Part shown: one piece after another, positions 34,365 through 46,762 of the stretch | Layout of the letters: every line of letters begins with the position of its first letter | Position numbering within the stretch: the stretch's first letter is position 1 | Assembly: GCA_022606135.1 (NCBI GenBank) | Contig: JABYQN010000003.1 | Coordinates: 930,001-994,000 of the forward strand | Length of the DNA: 64,000 nucleotides | Direction of reading: 5' to 3' | Source: Fomes fomentarius | Lineage: Eukaryota > Basidiomycota > Agaricomycetes > Polyporales > Polyporaceae | Translations under genes and position numbers: made by a program | Notes under the pieces: model-generated | What the model saw: only the letters and a program-made list of their open reading frames with translations | Told to the model about the DNA's origin: nothing | Databases searched by the model: none

Positions 34365-37130
34365 ATGGCGTCGCGTAAGACGCGCACAGAGGGTGCTCAG
34401 ACAGCAGAGTCCTCTGTTTCTGTCAACGAGGCGCTCAGTAGACTTGGTATGACCCACGAGCAGTTCCAGGCGAAACAGGCGGAGTTGCTGTCTGTCCTTC
34501 TCCAGAACCAGCCCTTCGTTCCTCAGAATGCCACCACGCGAAACCTACCTATGTACGACAAATTTAAGCTCGAGCAAAGCATTGACAGTCGCTCTCGGTC
34601 CAGCTCTGTGTCCAGCGCATCTTCGAGAGCAGCCTCCCCAGTCGTTCCGCGTACTCCCGTTAAGTCCAACCACGTCGATGTCGTACCCCCACGTCCCCGA
34701 GACCAGATGGAGCTTATACTAGAGGAGAGGAATAGACGGAAGGAGTGGCAACGCAGAGGTTAGTTCCGTTAGATTTGCGGAGTGGAATCATTTAACTTTG
34801 TTCCCAATGGTTTCCAGGTTCCACCTCGCGTCCTCGCGAGGGTGAACGCGTCTTCTCCACCCCAGGCCGCGGCATAGACCGTGCAAAGACACCTACTGTG
34901 AGTTTGACGCGTCGCTCTCTCCTCGTTCGATTCTCAGACGTCATCGTGTCACCCAGTTGCCCCCGGATACTCCGCATCACTACAAGTATTATAGTGAGCG
35001 TGTGGTCGGAGAAGCATCCTCATCTCAACGTACCCTGGTGAGTATCATCAATCAGTATTCAAGAGACACGAAGTAAATGTGGCGACCCATCACCTCAGGA
35101 CGCAGTCGCAGTCCCGGAGACGCCATCAAAAGACAGAGACCTTGGTCGATTCAAGATGCCCGCTCCACGGTATTCCAAGACGCCCTCCAAGAAGGCGGTT
35201 GGTTCGTCTTGTCCTTCAACGCCTCGTTCCAGCCCACCTCCTGTGGTCAACCTTGTGTCCTCTCCGGGACCAATGAGGCCCGCTCCCTTGGAAGGGGAAC
35301 ACCTTCCGTTTACACTCCCTCCTGGCCCATACTCTACGGCGAAACCAGACCTGTCGTATGCAGCGATCATCGGCCGGGCAATCTTGGCATCCCCAAATCA
35401 TGCTCTCGCGTTGCAAGACATTTACGAGTACATCACGACCGTATTTCCTCATTATCAGCGGGGAGAACCCACATGGATGAATTCGGTCCGCCATGCTCTC
35501 AGCACGATGGCGGTGTTCCGGAAGGTACAGCGAGGGCGTGCGGAGGGCAAGAGTCTATGGGCAATCCACAACTGCGATATCCCCTGTTTCGAGGGTGGTG
35601 GCTTCAAGAAGGCCCTCTGTGCCGATATGAACAACGGGGCATCCGGTTCTCGTGGCTCCAGAAAGCGCGGTGCTGAAGAACGCGGTGGTTCGCGATCGAA
35701 GCGGAAGAAAGCGAACGACGAGCAGTCCGGTTCTCAGCCCATCATGATGCCAGCACCGGTCTTACCCCCTTATTTCCCTCACTTTACGCACACCAATCCC
35801 CACCATCAACCATATTACCAAGCCGCTATGCAGCAGCAACAGGTGCCTGCGGAAGCACTCTTCCCACCGCTCCCTCCCTCCTCCAACTATCACCGTGTCA
35901 TAGCTCGGGCCGCCTCAATCCCGGTAGCGGATGCCCCAATAGCATCTTCCTCGAGCGATGTATCGGCGCACGACGTTGCGGACGCGGATACAGAGGACGA
36001 CTTCGTGCCTTCCTCTCCAATCGAAAGGCCACCTTCTTCGTCTTCTCTTCCTGATCTCGTCTTCGGTTTCAGTGGTTCTTCCAGTCCCGCACTCTCGTCT
36101 CATCATAGTCTGCATGATGATTCTTCACCTGCACTCTCATCGATAGTTCTACCTACGATGGAATTGCCGGTTGACGGAGACATTGATCCAGTCGCTGCGT
36201 GGTTGCGTTCCGAATCGCCTACCTTGCCACCCGGCCTTCACGCCCCGCCTGGTGTATGTGATGACGAGGAGAAGGAGAAAGAAGGGGTACTAAGTGAGAA
36301 AGGTCCAGAGGGAAGGCAATCTCGAGTGCGTACGGACAACTGTTTGATAACGCTCATTCATTAACGTCGGTCTGTAGACGATGGCATCGATGGGACCCCC
36401 AAGTTCCCCGAGTCCTGAACGACGCAAGGCCAGTATAGTTCAGAAGGGTTTGTATCGCCAATGTGACAAGAGCGCCATCGCGCATCCGTCAACTTCTACG
36501 CAGGAGAACGTTGCGCGTGCCACAATGACCGGTGGGGGTTCGACACGTGCTCCCCTATTGGATCCATCACTCGTCGCATCTGTGCTAGGTACGGTGTCAG
36601 AGTCGTCTCAGAACAAAGAACGTCCGTCTACACCACACCGCCCAATGACTCCACTGCCTCCGTCAACACCTTCTCATTCGGATCGCCCGTCGACGCCCTC
36701 TCGGTTGGCACAATTGGAGTCCGAGTTATTCGATTTTTCCCCACTGAAATCCGGCGGCCAGTCTTTGAATGCTCGACTCCCACCTATGCTTCCTCAAAGT
36801 CCGTCCCTCTCCATCTTCAACTCCCGCGCGCCCCTCTTGCACATGGGCAGCATCGAGGACTTCTTGGCCGCCGATCCCCTCCCGTTCCCTGCACGCTCAC
36901 CGGCACCCCCTCGTACACCGAAGAAGTCGCCACTACCCTCGGCATCGATGTCCGCTTTGTCTCCGTTGGGCACGCCATCTCGCGCCATCTCCAGAGGCAG
37001 CTTCTTGGAATTCGAGGACGACCTGACGCGATACTTCCCAAGTCCTCACCACCTATCGTACGAGACTATGATTGGTGGCCTATCCAGCACCGCTGACGCA
37101 GGTAGCCCAAGTGGTCTGACTCACTGGTGA
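34365..37130 (+). CDS. forkhead transcription factor with altered recognition helix
   Basis: Winged-helix (FOX) protein, 844 residues. Exons 34365-34758, 34818-34897, 34957-35037, 35099-36325, 36378-37130, exactly in frame. The forkhead core spans about residues 267-345: KPDLSYAAIIGRAI, then QDIYEYI, then WMNSVRHALSTM and KSLWAI. In most FOX proteins the recognition helix reads NSxRHNLS; here Asn after the His is Ala (NSVRHALS). Before the core is a long acidic-to-basic disordered region with many SP/TP sites; after it comes a basic tract (RKRGAEERGGSRSKRKK) that could be a nuclear signal, then Ser/Pro-rich tails with repeated TP and SP sites suited to CDK control. It shares a 293-bp divergent promoter with the AP-1 gamma gene. 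Hcm1- or Fkh-like cell-cycle roles are only a guess. Confidence 0.88.
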
Positions 37131-38042
37131 CACCGGCCTGCTGTGCCTCTCACTTTCACACTCACTCTCGGAGTGTGTGGCCACACCACGCCCTAGCCAG
37201 GCATCATTTACGAGATCACGACCTACGTTATCCATCTATCCTTATTGGTTAAGGATGTTCCGCTAATGTCTTTGAACGATCTATCGTTCCTTTTTGCAGT
37301 ATACGGGGCTCTTAGGACACCATGCATTGATCTATCTGTCATCGACTAGCACAATGGACATACGCACATCTCCACCATCCCCGCTACCTCCCTCTTCCTG
37401 CGCATCCCCGGTTCAGTCTCGATTTTAGTCCGACTCGCAATCCCAGTCCTAGTATCAGCCCTAGTTCCACCTCTATCCATCCATTCCATTCCGTGTTGTC
37501 TGCGATACCGATCCTGTGGACTGTGTTTTGTCCTTTTGCCGTTGCTCGCTTTGTCCCATAGCTACCTCGCGCGCTTTCAGTATCGTCCGTCCGAAGTCAA
37601 ACATATGTAGTACCCAGACTCCATTATTGTCGTGTATCTCAAGCTCTAGTTCTATCCTGCTTCCTGGCATACTCCAGAGCGCACTACGTAGCACATCGCT
37701 CCTCGGTCTCCCACGTCTCACTATATTGATATGTTGCATCGGCTATATCCTCATTCTTTGCCCATCTACTCCATCCTCAACCACATATGTTTTGCAAACA
37801 TACATTTGTGTTGTGATGTGATTGACTAGAATCTAGTTCTCAGCCATATGTGTACTTGTACTGCATCGGTCTACTTTTGTGCAGGAACAGAGTCGAGATT
37901 CAATTGTGCAAGCGCAGTGGATGATAAAAGATACAAGTACACGGAAGACTAGTATCACTAAGTAGCATCACAGCACACCAAGTCATTGTACAAGATATCG
38001 AAAGACGGATCTGATCCCCAAAGGCTAGTCAGAGCATCATCT
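37131..38042. other. convergent intergenic region, no gene seen
   Basis: About 910 bp between the forkhead stop and the DNA ligase IV stop. It is T- and C-rich on the plus strand near the forkhead end, as expected for a long 3' untranslated region. No conserved frame was found. Confidence 0.5.
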
Positions 38043-41000
38043 TCAAGGCATGAATTCTGCGCAACGAGGTGTGAGTTGGTTTGAACATCTCGGCTGACAT
38101 CAGAGCTAACTCACCAGTCTCGTCCAACAAGGTCCCCTCCTCAATGCACACTTCAATAAATTCTGCGATGACAAGATGCCTACGCTTTGGCCTACGGAAT
38201 AGACGTGTGAGTACATGGTGCTTTCATGTGGCCAAGCAGTGCAGCACAACCACTCACTTCGAGGTGCGCTTGATGAGCTCCTGTCGACGACTAACGTCAC
38301 GCTTATCAACCACGATGTGGGTCAACCTGGGTTGGTCGAGATCGACCACACGTCCCCCATTGTCCTGGATAAGCTTGGCAAGCTCGGTGAATCTATAGAT
38401 GAACCAGTGAGCATCGTGGGATGGTGTTTTCAAGCCCAGGCGACGACGAACCGCTTCTCAACGTTAGTCTCGTTCTTAGCCTTGACGTTCATATCATACT
38501 TCCGTGCATTCGAAGGGGAGTCCAAGTAGAAGCACCTACGAGGAAGAGGTCAGAACACGCCAATGAAGATGACGGTGCCATGCTCACAGATGCTTGAAGA
38601 TGTGCTCCTCGTCGTAGTGCATCGCATCGTCCGTCTCGCCCATCCGGACGTCATTGTCCTCGTCCTTGACCTTACCCTGCACGCGAAGTCAGCGTAGAAC
38701 GGATGCACGCGAGAATCAGCCTGACCTTGATGTCGGACGCGTTCGGCTGCGACTGCGTGTCGCTCTCCTTCTCGATTCGCTCCCAGTCATCGTCGTCGAA
38801 GCCCGCCTCGGTCTCAGCCTCAGGCTTGACGTCCTCGTTCTCCGAGTCGGGCTCGGGCTCGTCGGGCTCGGGCTCCGTCTCGCTCTCCGTCTCGGACTCC
38901 TGCGATGTCGCAGTATGAGACTTAGCACCAATATCGAACCACTCGGCCATGGACGGATCGATCTGGCTCTGTCTCGCCTGTTCCTTCTCTTCAGAGCTAG
39001 CCCGCTGTCCGAGCGTGCTGCTCCGACTATCAGAGGCTATTGGAGAGGCAGGTTGGGAGTGTTCTTCTTCTGTGTCACTGTCGCCCGCGTTATACTCGTT
39101 AGTTTCTCTGCGCGCTGAGGTCGCGTGGAAGAAGTATCTAAGATAATGGTTCAGTATGATGATCTGGATGCAACACGTAAGACCACGCACTTCTTCGTGA
39201 GAGGGACAATCTCCTCTTGAGCCACACAGTCGAGTACCCACTGAGGACGAATGACGTCGCAGACGTCCTTGTTCATGATCAGTTTAAGGTCATATGCTGG
39301 GGAGTTTTCAGCACCCGATGGGAACATTTGATAGCAGATGAGGGGACTCACGCGTAATTTGTCCTCCATATACAACCAGCAAGTTTGGGTCGTCGCGCGC
39401 GAACTGAACGTATGTGCCGCCGTGTGCATGGATCCTGAACACCCTGAATGATCAGCCACAATCATAGTAGTACTACCTCTTGCTTACATCTGCAACAGAG
39501 CCATCTTGTCTTCCGCACCGGTCCTGGACTTGGGGTCTGACGAAACCACTGTTAGTGGCAATGTGAGATGATGTGTGGTTTGAAGGCGATATGAGGGCCA
39601 CTGACTGAACTTGTGCCCCTTGAAGAGGTCCGACTGGATAGGGACGTCCTTAAGACTGGCACCACGATACTCCGGCATAATGGCAGGCTACCAATACGAT
39701 ACTTTAGCCGAACAGCAGACATATCATGGTTACATGGTAGACGTACCTTCTTCGCGGTCTTCTTTGACTTCTTCTTCGGTTTACTTTAAAGAGGCGCGTT
39801 AGTGCTTCTGGATCAAAGCGACTGTGGTCCGCCACGTCGCAACCACGCCACTCACTCTTCCTCATCTTCTTCGATCTTGCGCTTCTTCTCGGAGCGTATA
39901 CTCTCCAGGACCGCTGCGAGCATGGTGAGTGAGTCGCCACTGTCCAAAAAAGCAGGCAAGATGTCAGGACGTACCAGTGACCGTCATACAATCGGCGATG
40001 GTCAGGTCTTCGCGAATGTGCAGTGCGCGGGGAAAGCGCATTGTGAGCCCGAGGTGGTATAGATCTGATGTGACGATCTCTGCCGCCTTGATCTTGATGA
40101 TGAAGGAGCTTTGAAAAGAGAAACGAAATTCAACGACGTTAGAGAATCGTGTGGCCGAAAACAGCTTACTCCTCTGGCTCGAGGTAGACATCGCCTTTGT
40201 CCTCACCACCCTTCCGTGAGCACTGGAGGAACTCGGGCGCCTTCGCCCCCCAAGGTTTCCAGGGCTTTTGACGGATCCAGATGTAGTCGGCGTAAGAAAG
40301 ACCAGTTCCGATCCGCACAAAGGTGCTGTATCTGCGTAGATTCCAATTACTCGTGGGCACAACCATCGTTTCTTGCTTGTGACTTACTTGGGGTCTTCAT
40401 CGTCGTTGGCGGCCCGCCTGTCATCCATCACTGCACAGATGAGGGTGGAAACGCCTCCTGAACGTCGACCGGTACCATAGTTCCCAGCTGCGAACGTGTG
40501 AGTGCGAAGCGGGAGTAAGATAAGAACATGACAAGTACTAACCCACAACAAGAACGTCCATAGTCTCACCCATGTTGTCCTGCCACAGATTCAGCACACG
40601 TAGGGCTGCGAAGCTCATGATCGGCACCTACCATGTATTCAGGCTTTACCTGGACACCAAATTCAGCAGACCGACCTGCATCCAGAGATAGATAGGAACT
40701 CACCTTGATCCAATCCTTGTTTCGCCCATTCAGAACATATTCTGCATCGGGATGCTTCAAGACGAGGCCTTCACCACGGTCGGCCATGATTTCCTCCATC
40801 CTCTTCCTGATGTCCTTGGCCGTCTTACCCTCCTGTTCCGAGACAAACTCAATACGTCCCGAGATCTCTTTAATGCAGGAGCGGAGGTTCCGCTTGCGGA
40901 ACTTGGTCGACCTGTGAAGGAGCGGCATTCCGTTTAAGTAGAGCAAGTCAAATATTTTGACTGTGAACGAAAACCGTCAGCTATTTGTTCATGGGATGAG

Positions 41001-42651
41001 GTGATGAACACGTACAGCAGGGTCGTGGGTTCAGCTCCTTCTTGGACTTGTCTGCAAGTGAGAGAATTAGTCGTGAAGATACGACAGATATCGGGTTACG
41101 GACCAAGTGCTGCTGTCTTGAGCGTTCCAAAGGGGAGATTGCGCTCGGCTACTGGGTCCCAGACCAACATCTCCCCATCGAGAATGATCCTGAACAAAGG
41201 TGTCAATGAGACCGGAAGGGATGACCCTATCGACAAGGACTTCTTACTCGTCAACTCTGGGATCGAAAGCACCATCGATGTAGGGAGTCAAGCTGCCTGT
41301 TCCAACATGGCTACCGTAGAGATATGTGTAATCCTTGCCCTTTCTGTAGCGAATGAGTGAATAGGTGCAGTTCGCAGTAAGGACAAGGAGTGTGTACCTT
41401 GAGCAGTAAAAGTACTCATTACCGCGTTTGTGTAGTTGCATGCGTTCACCGTCAAGCTTCTCCTCGATGATGAACGTCCGGCCCTGCATCGCTTTGATGG
41501 AATCTTCGATCTTCTTCGTGGGACGTTTGCAAAGCATGGGGGCAAAGGCCCGGAATAGCTGCACGGCTTTGTCCTGTAACATTATCATTGTCCGTCAAGT
41601 CGTTGTCTGTTCAGCGTAGGCAGGACTACTGACTTCATCGTTGAGTCGGCGGTTTGTATCCCACAACTCCCATGCGACCTTCTTCAGATCAGAACAAGTG
41701 TTGAACAAGTCGTGCGCGTCAGGGTGGAAGACACTGAAGACAGTATTCTCTTTCACAGAGATGATCATGTCTGCAAGGAATGGTGATAAGACAACGAGCA
41801 CGCATCGAGGCTGTTTTGATGACACACCTTTCAGTATGATGCGCACTAACCATCGCTGCTCTTCCGGAGTAGTCCGGTTGTATACTCGCTGGAGGATCTT
41901 GGACTGGATGTCTCTGTTCCCAACCACGTCAGAGCATGAACATGAAGGCATCGCGAACGACTTACGATTTGCCCATGTTCTGAGAGAGTTCATCAAGATA
42001 TTGGTTCACCTCGTCAATAGACAATGACCCCTCGACTACGGAAGAACGCTTATTGACAACCTCGTAGAGCACTGTCGGAAAGTCTCCAGACGTTTTCTAA
42101 CCGCCACGGTAAGTGATGGTTAGAGAGACCAGTATGGTAGTCGGACCCTACCTCTCTATCAGTTGGCTTCTTCCAGTTGAGTAACCGGATGGCGTCGGGA
42201 TCATGTCGACCCAGCGGTATGAGCTTGATGTATGCCTTCGCCAGGTTCTTCTCCTTCAGACCATATACAGCTCGCTCGCGGTCTTTCTATTAACAAAGCG
42301 TTAAAACTGTTATGAGCATTTGGAAGGATGTGTCCAATTACCTGTGGCAAAATAAGCCTGAGCACTGGGAACAGATCCGGACCTATTTCTTTGCGCCAGT
42401 GCTAGAGTCTGTGTCAGTAGGAGGTCATGGTTCAGAGCTATCTAACCACCTACATCAAACCAAGACGCGATAAGTTTGCGGCGTTTGTCTGGCTTCCGCT
42501 CAGTCTGCAGTCTCTCGAACAAGGCCGCAAGGATGTGGAATGGCGCGCTCCCCTTGTTCTGTGGCGGAGCTGGGTATGCATTTGCGTGGTTGTCGGATGC
42601 CGACACAGGTGGCGAGCCAGGCGGAGATGATGGGGCGGGTGTAGGCTGCAT
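38043..42651 (-). CDS. LIG4: DNA ligase IV
   Basis: ATP-dependent ligase of non-homologous end joining, partner of XRCC4/Lif1. I resolved 28 exons from 42454-42651 down to 38043-38056, summing exactly to 1024 residues. Very short exons include 40632-40649 (18 nt, VKPEYM) and 38043-38056 (14 nt). The ligase active site is EEKLDGERMQLHK with Lys288 as the AMP acceptor; further nucleotidyltransferase motifs are DGEMLVWD, FKIFDLLYLNG, EGLVLK and DWIKVKPEYM. BRCT1 begins near SDLFKGHKF and ends with RPQWVLDCV. A strongly acidic linker of roughly 170 residues (exon 38726-39137 and the next) separates it from BRCT2 (HLCFYLDSP to VIAEFIEVCIEEGTLLDE), much longer than usual. The XRCC4-binding segment should lie in this linker. 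Divergent promoter shared with PAT1. Confidence 0.95.
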
Positions 42652-43198
42652 GGGTGGAGCCCTACAATTCTGCCGGACTTGCGATAATTGTGTTGCAGTA
42701 TCTGGCCTCCGCAGAGAGCAACTGGGAAGAATACCTGGGAGGAGACAATACTGTTCAATTCCAAGATGCGTTAGACGCGCTAAGGTCGCGTCGAGGATAG
42801 GCCGCCAATGAGCGTCTACACGCGCCGGTTCAGCCGAAATGGGCGTCTAAGTGACTGGTTTGATGACTGATCTCGACTCGGTTCGTGTTCCCTGTGACTC
42901 GTGAGTCACTTACAGACTCACACCGCCATTGCCAAACAGCGAGCTCGTCAAGCATGGGATGAATACTTAGTGCTGTGTGTCGCGGCTCGCCGCAGTTTTT
43001 TCTGGCGTACACACCCGGCAGCTGTATTTCCTTACTTTTGTGGTGTTGGACCTACAAAACACAATATCAGGACATTTTGTCAGTAAGGAAGATATGTAAT
43101 AGTTATCGATCGGGTTGTCACATGCACATTACCGCAGGCATCGAGCCTCGTCCTGACGCGCGGAAACAAGTTTGTCTATCGTCGTCGATGCTCCTCGG
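42652..43198. other. divergent promoter of LIG4 and PAT1
   Basis: 547-bp gap with no credible gene. It contains an inverted repeat with a TGAGTCA core, listed separately, and further TGACT half-sites nearby (around 42851 and 42864). Confidence 0.5.
42894..42909. promoter_or_regulatory. inverted repeat with AP-1/Gcn4-type core
   Basis: GTGACTC and GAGTCAC form perfect 7-bp arms around a two-base centre, and the right arm includes the bZIP site TGAGTCA. It lies 243 bp upstream of the LIG4 start and 290 bp upstream of the PAT1 start. Confidence 0.45.
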
Positions 43199-46100
43199 AT
43201 GGCATTCTTCGGTTTCGAACAACACAACGATCTCGAGGATGAAAAACGGAAGTTCCTCCAAGGTGGACCCTCCGGTGCAAACCAGGAAGACGTAGCCGTA
43301 TACACCTGGGGTGAAGAGAGCTATGACGGCCTCGGAGATGCGTTGCAGGAGGGCGGTGACGAGCTCAACGATGAGACTTTTGGGACGATGGGGGCCGTAG
43401 GTGCGTCGCACTGTCAGAATATTCTGCGCACACGCTCCAACATTATCTGTACAGGCAAGGACTTCGATTTCTCTGGTGCTAGCTTGCCCGAGCATGAAGA
43501 GCCCCCTCCGTCGCATTCCGCAAATTGGTCCCAACCCGGCTCGTCGCAACATGTTCAGCAATCTTCTCAAAAGGCTCAGAGTCCCTCGCATCCCGAACTT
43601 TGTATGGTCATCGTAGCCATGTTGTTTTCACAGTCCTCATCCCCCCCATGCAGCCCGCTCGTCTCCATTGGACGCAATATGGGGCAACAAGTCACCTTTC
43701 TCTGTCCTCCCGCGCAGCAACGGATCCAGTCGACCCGTTGACCAGCTTGTGTCTCAGAGCCCCAAGCACACACCATTACATAAGCCCGTAACTCTCAACC
43801 TTGGCCCCGACCTCCACAGGGGCGTCCATACTTTGGAGGAGATCGAGAATCAGATGCGCGCTGCAGCCGCTGCTCAAACCCGCCAAGAGGAAGAACGACT
43901 TGAAGAGAGCTTGCAACATGACCTCCAACATCTTCACCTCCAGCAACAACAAATGCTAGCACAGCAGCAGCAGCAGCAACTCTCGACACACGGACTTCTT
44001 CAATCCCCTTCGCGTGGTCAAGCGCAACGCCCTCCTGTTGTTGCTGCTGGCGGCATACAGCACACAGCGACTCCCCCGCCTCGGATGCACCCGCACTCCC
44101 AGTCCCCGCGCTTCCATCAGCAGCAGCAACAGCATCAGATCCATCTCCTTCAGCTCCAACAACAGCAACAGCAGCGGCAACTACTCGAGCTTCAAGAACA
44201 AAGGGAGCGGCAACAGCGCCGGCAGCTTCTGGAGTTGCAAGAGCAGCTGAAGCTCGAGGAGCTAGAGAGACAGCAGCAGCAGCTTCGCTTGCAACAACAG
44301 CAGATGCAGAACGAGTACATGCAGAATCATCTACTCCATCAGCGCGGTATCAGCCCGGCGCTGAGTGACCGTGGGCGGCGTGTAGGGAGGCAATCCCCAG
44401 TCATTATGACCCCTCCGATCCCACTTGACGTGCCTTTCGGTCAGAATATGCAGTATCTCCCTGCGAACATCCAGATGCAGCAGCGCCTCCTAGCGGAGAT
44501 GGCGCAAGCTGAGTTCTTGAGCACGATGCAAGGTCCTGAACTGTCCGAGCGCGACGTGCGTGAGGCTCGCGAACTGCAGGAGATCTTACGCGTCGAGGCT
44601 ATGCGCAAGATCATGGAAGCCGAGCGGATGGAGGAGAAGCGTAAGCGCAAGTTGGACAAGATCGCTCATATGGTAAGAGTAACTGATACTTATGATGTGC
44701 TCTCTGGGACACTGACACCTATTTCAGTCTCGCTACAATGATCTTATGACCCAGTCGGACAAGGACTTCATCACACGTATTCAGGTCTCTCAGCTTGTCA
44801 CGCAGGATCCCTACGCGGACGACTTCTACGCTCAGGTCTATGGAGCTGTACTTCGCTCTCGCATGGGTATTGCGACGTCAGAAGATCGCGTGCTCAGGTT
44901 TGGGTCTGGTGGTGGCGTTGGTCTTGGTCTTGGCCAGAAGGTCCCTGGGAGACGCCAGAGTGCTTTGCAGCGTATGGAGGCTCAGGTCGAGCGAATCGTC
45001 AACAACGCAAGAATGCGGGAGAAGGAGAAGACTTGTAAGGGGATTCACAAGGTCGCGTGACGTACGCCACTGATCATCATTATACTCTAGCTCTGAATAA
45101 CTTGCAAGGCGCGTTGGGAAGGACCTCTGGTCGCAGCTACAAGGCTGCTCCTCGTCAACTCCTGCAAGTTGACTCGTCGAACGCCTCGACATCTCCAACA
45201 ACATCGCACGCACACGCGGCACATATTAACAAGAGTGATGTGCAGGAAGGCGAAGGCATCGCTCGTGAAGCCGCGAGGATGGGACGCGAGGCCCTCACCA
45301 CCGCGACAGATGGTCTCATCCGCAGGGATCCTCTGACCCATCGTGAGGTTCTTGTGAAACTGGAGCACTTGTACGACCTTGTTCTCGATGTCGAGCAACG
45401 CCGCCGCGACCAACCTCCTCCTGAGGAAGTCGAGGAATTCGAGCAGTGGTGGGTGGAATGAGTCCATCCTAGTCTTCGTGAGCTCACTTTGTCGCTGCAG
45501 GACCACGGAGTGCGATGCCATCATTGACCAGATTTTTGACAAGCTCATGGTCTCTGTCCCACTCGAGACAAGGTACGTTCGCTATGCCACAGACAGGAGC
45601 CCGTTCACTGATCTACAGAGAGCAGCACTCCTCATCCCTTCGTTTCTCTCATCGCGTCTATCAAGGGCAAGAGACTTTTGCCCCGCGTAGCTCGCCTCTT
45701 CGATATTGGTCGCATGCAGGTTGTGCTCACGCTCATCATCGCCTGCTTCTGGCAGCTGGATGTCGCGGCTCAGTCAGATCGGTTGGAAACACTTGAGGAG
45801 ACGAGGGAGATCAAGGATCTCGAGACGCAGACTCAGGCATTTTTAAGTAGCGTCGTACAGAGCATCCTGCCTGTTATCGCCAAGGCGCAGATGAGGCTCG
45901 TCATCGGCCTCTTCGGTATCTTGCTGGAGAGTGATGTCGTCGAGGTCGCGAGGACAAGAGTATGTATGCCTCCGTGTGTTATGAGCCCAACACTAACTCA
46001 GTTTGAACAGCCTGGAATTGCCCTTCTCACCCTATTCCTGAGTCGGGTGGAAGTTCTCAGACACAACGCCGCGAACGGCTCCGAAGTCGACGAACTCCCT

Positions 46101-46522
46101 ATTCCTGAAGAGATGCAGCGCTGGTATGTGTTTACTAGATTTGCTGAGAACATCTTTCTCACACTCTAAAAAGGCAAATGATGTACACCCTTCTGTTTGA
46201 CCTCCTCCGCCCTCAGCTGCCCGTCCTTTTCCCCTCCGTGCGCCTGAGTCTACTTTCCGGCGTCAACTTCTACAACGTGCCTAACGCGGACGTCATCGAC
46301 CAGCCTGTCTGGCAGTTCCTCGCCACGCTCGCAGTGCACGCTGACGAGGAGCAACAGCAGGCGCTCGTTGCGGGGCTGCGCGAGATTGTGCTAGAGAATG
46401 TTGCGACTGCGACGAAGGGCTGGGGCACGGACAACGAAGAGCGCAGGCGTCTCCGCCTCGGAAACGTTAATCTCTTCTTACATGCACTCGGGCTGGACAG
46501 TTCGCAGATCAACTTATCGTAG
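43199..46522 (+). CDS. PAT1: mRNA decay factor Pat1
   Basis: Decapping activator and P-body scaffold that joins Dhh1, the Lsm1-7 ring and Dcp2. Exons 43199-43400, 43455-43601, 43654-44672, 44728-45034, 45091-45448, 45501-45572, 45623-45959, 46011-46123, 46174-46522; exactly 967 residues. The start MAFFGF and the following acidic block (DEKRKFLQGG, DETFG) are the classic Pat1 N terminus that binds Dhh1. The LDAIW and SPFSVLPRSN segment follows. A long Gln-rich stretch fills about residues 150-370. The MSRYNDLMTQSDKDFITRIQVSQL block precedes the helical C-terminal domain (KGKRLLPRVARLF, then SGVNFYNVPNADVIDQPVW). The acceptor of the 45623 exon is an AGAG site two bases past a stronger-looking CAG, required by the frame. 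Confidence 0.94.
43941..44340 (+). repeat. polyglutamine-rich CAG/CAA tracts in PAT1
   Basis: Several runs of mixed CAG and CAA codons, separated by Leu- and Arg-rich pieces, encode a Gln-rich low-complexity segment. Mixed codons make the tracts less prone to slippage than pure CAG. Such segments promote condensation in other P-body proteins. Confidence 0.85.
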
Positions 46523-46762
46523 CGTGTTTTGCGCTGGAACACTGGTGGAACATTGTTTAAAATGCACATGTGATTTTGTACGCTACGGATGTCTGCTCGC
46601 TCCCTGGGCTTCATTCAACATAGGTCTCGTTGTAAGAGGACGGAGATTGGTACCGATATTACTGTAGTCTAGTCGCTATCCGTATGCTGTTGCGCTCACA
46701 AGTTAGAAATGTCCACAACAATGTGATGCTTGCTAAGTGCAGTCGATAGAGGTGCGAAGCGT

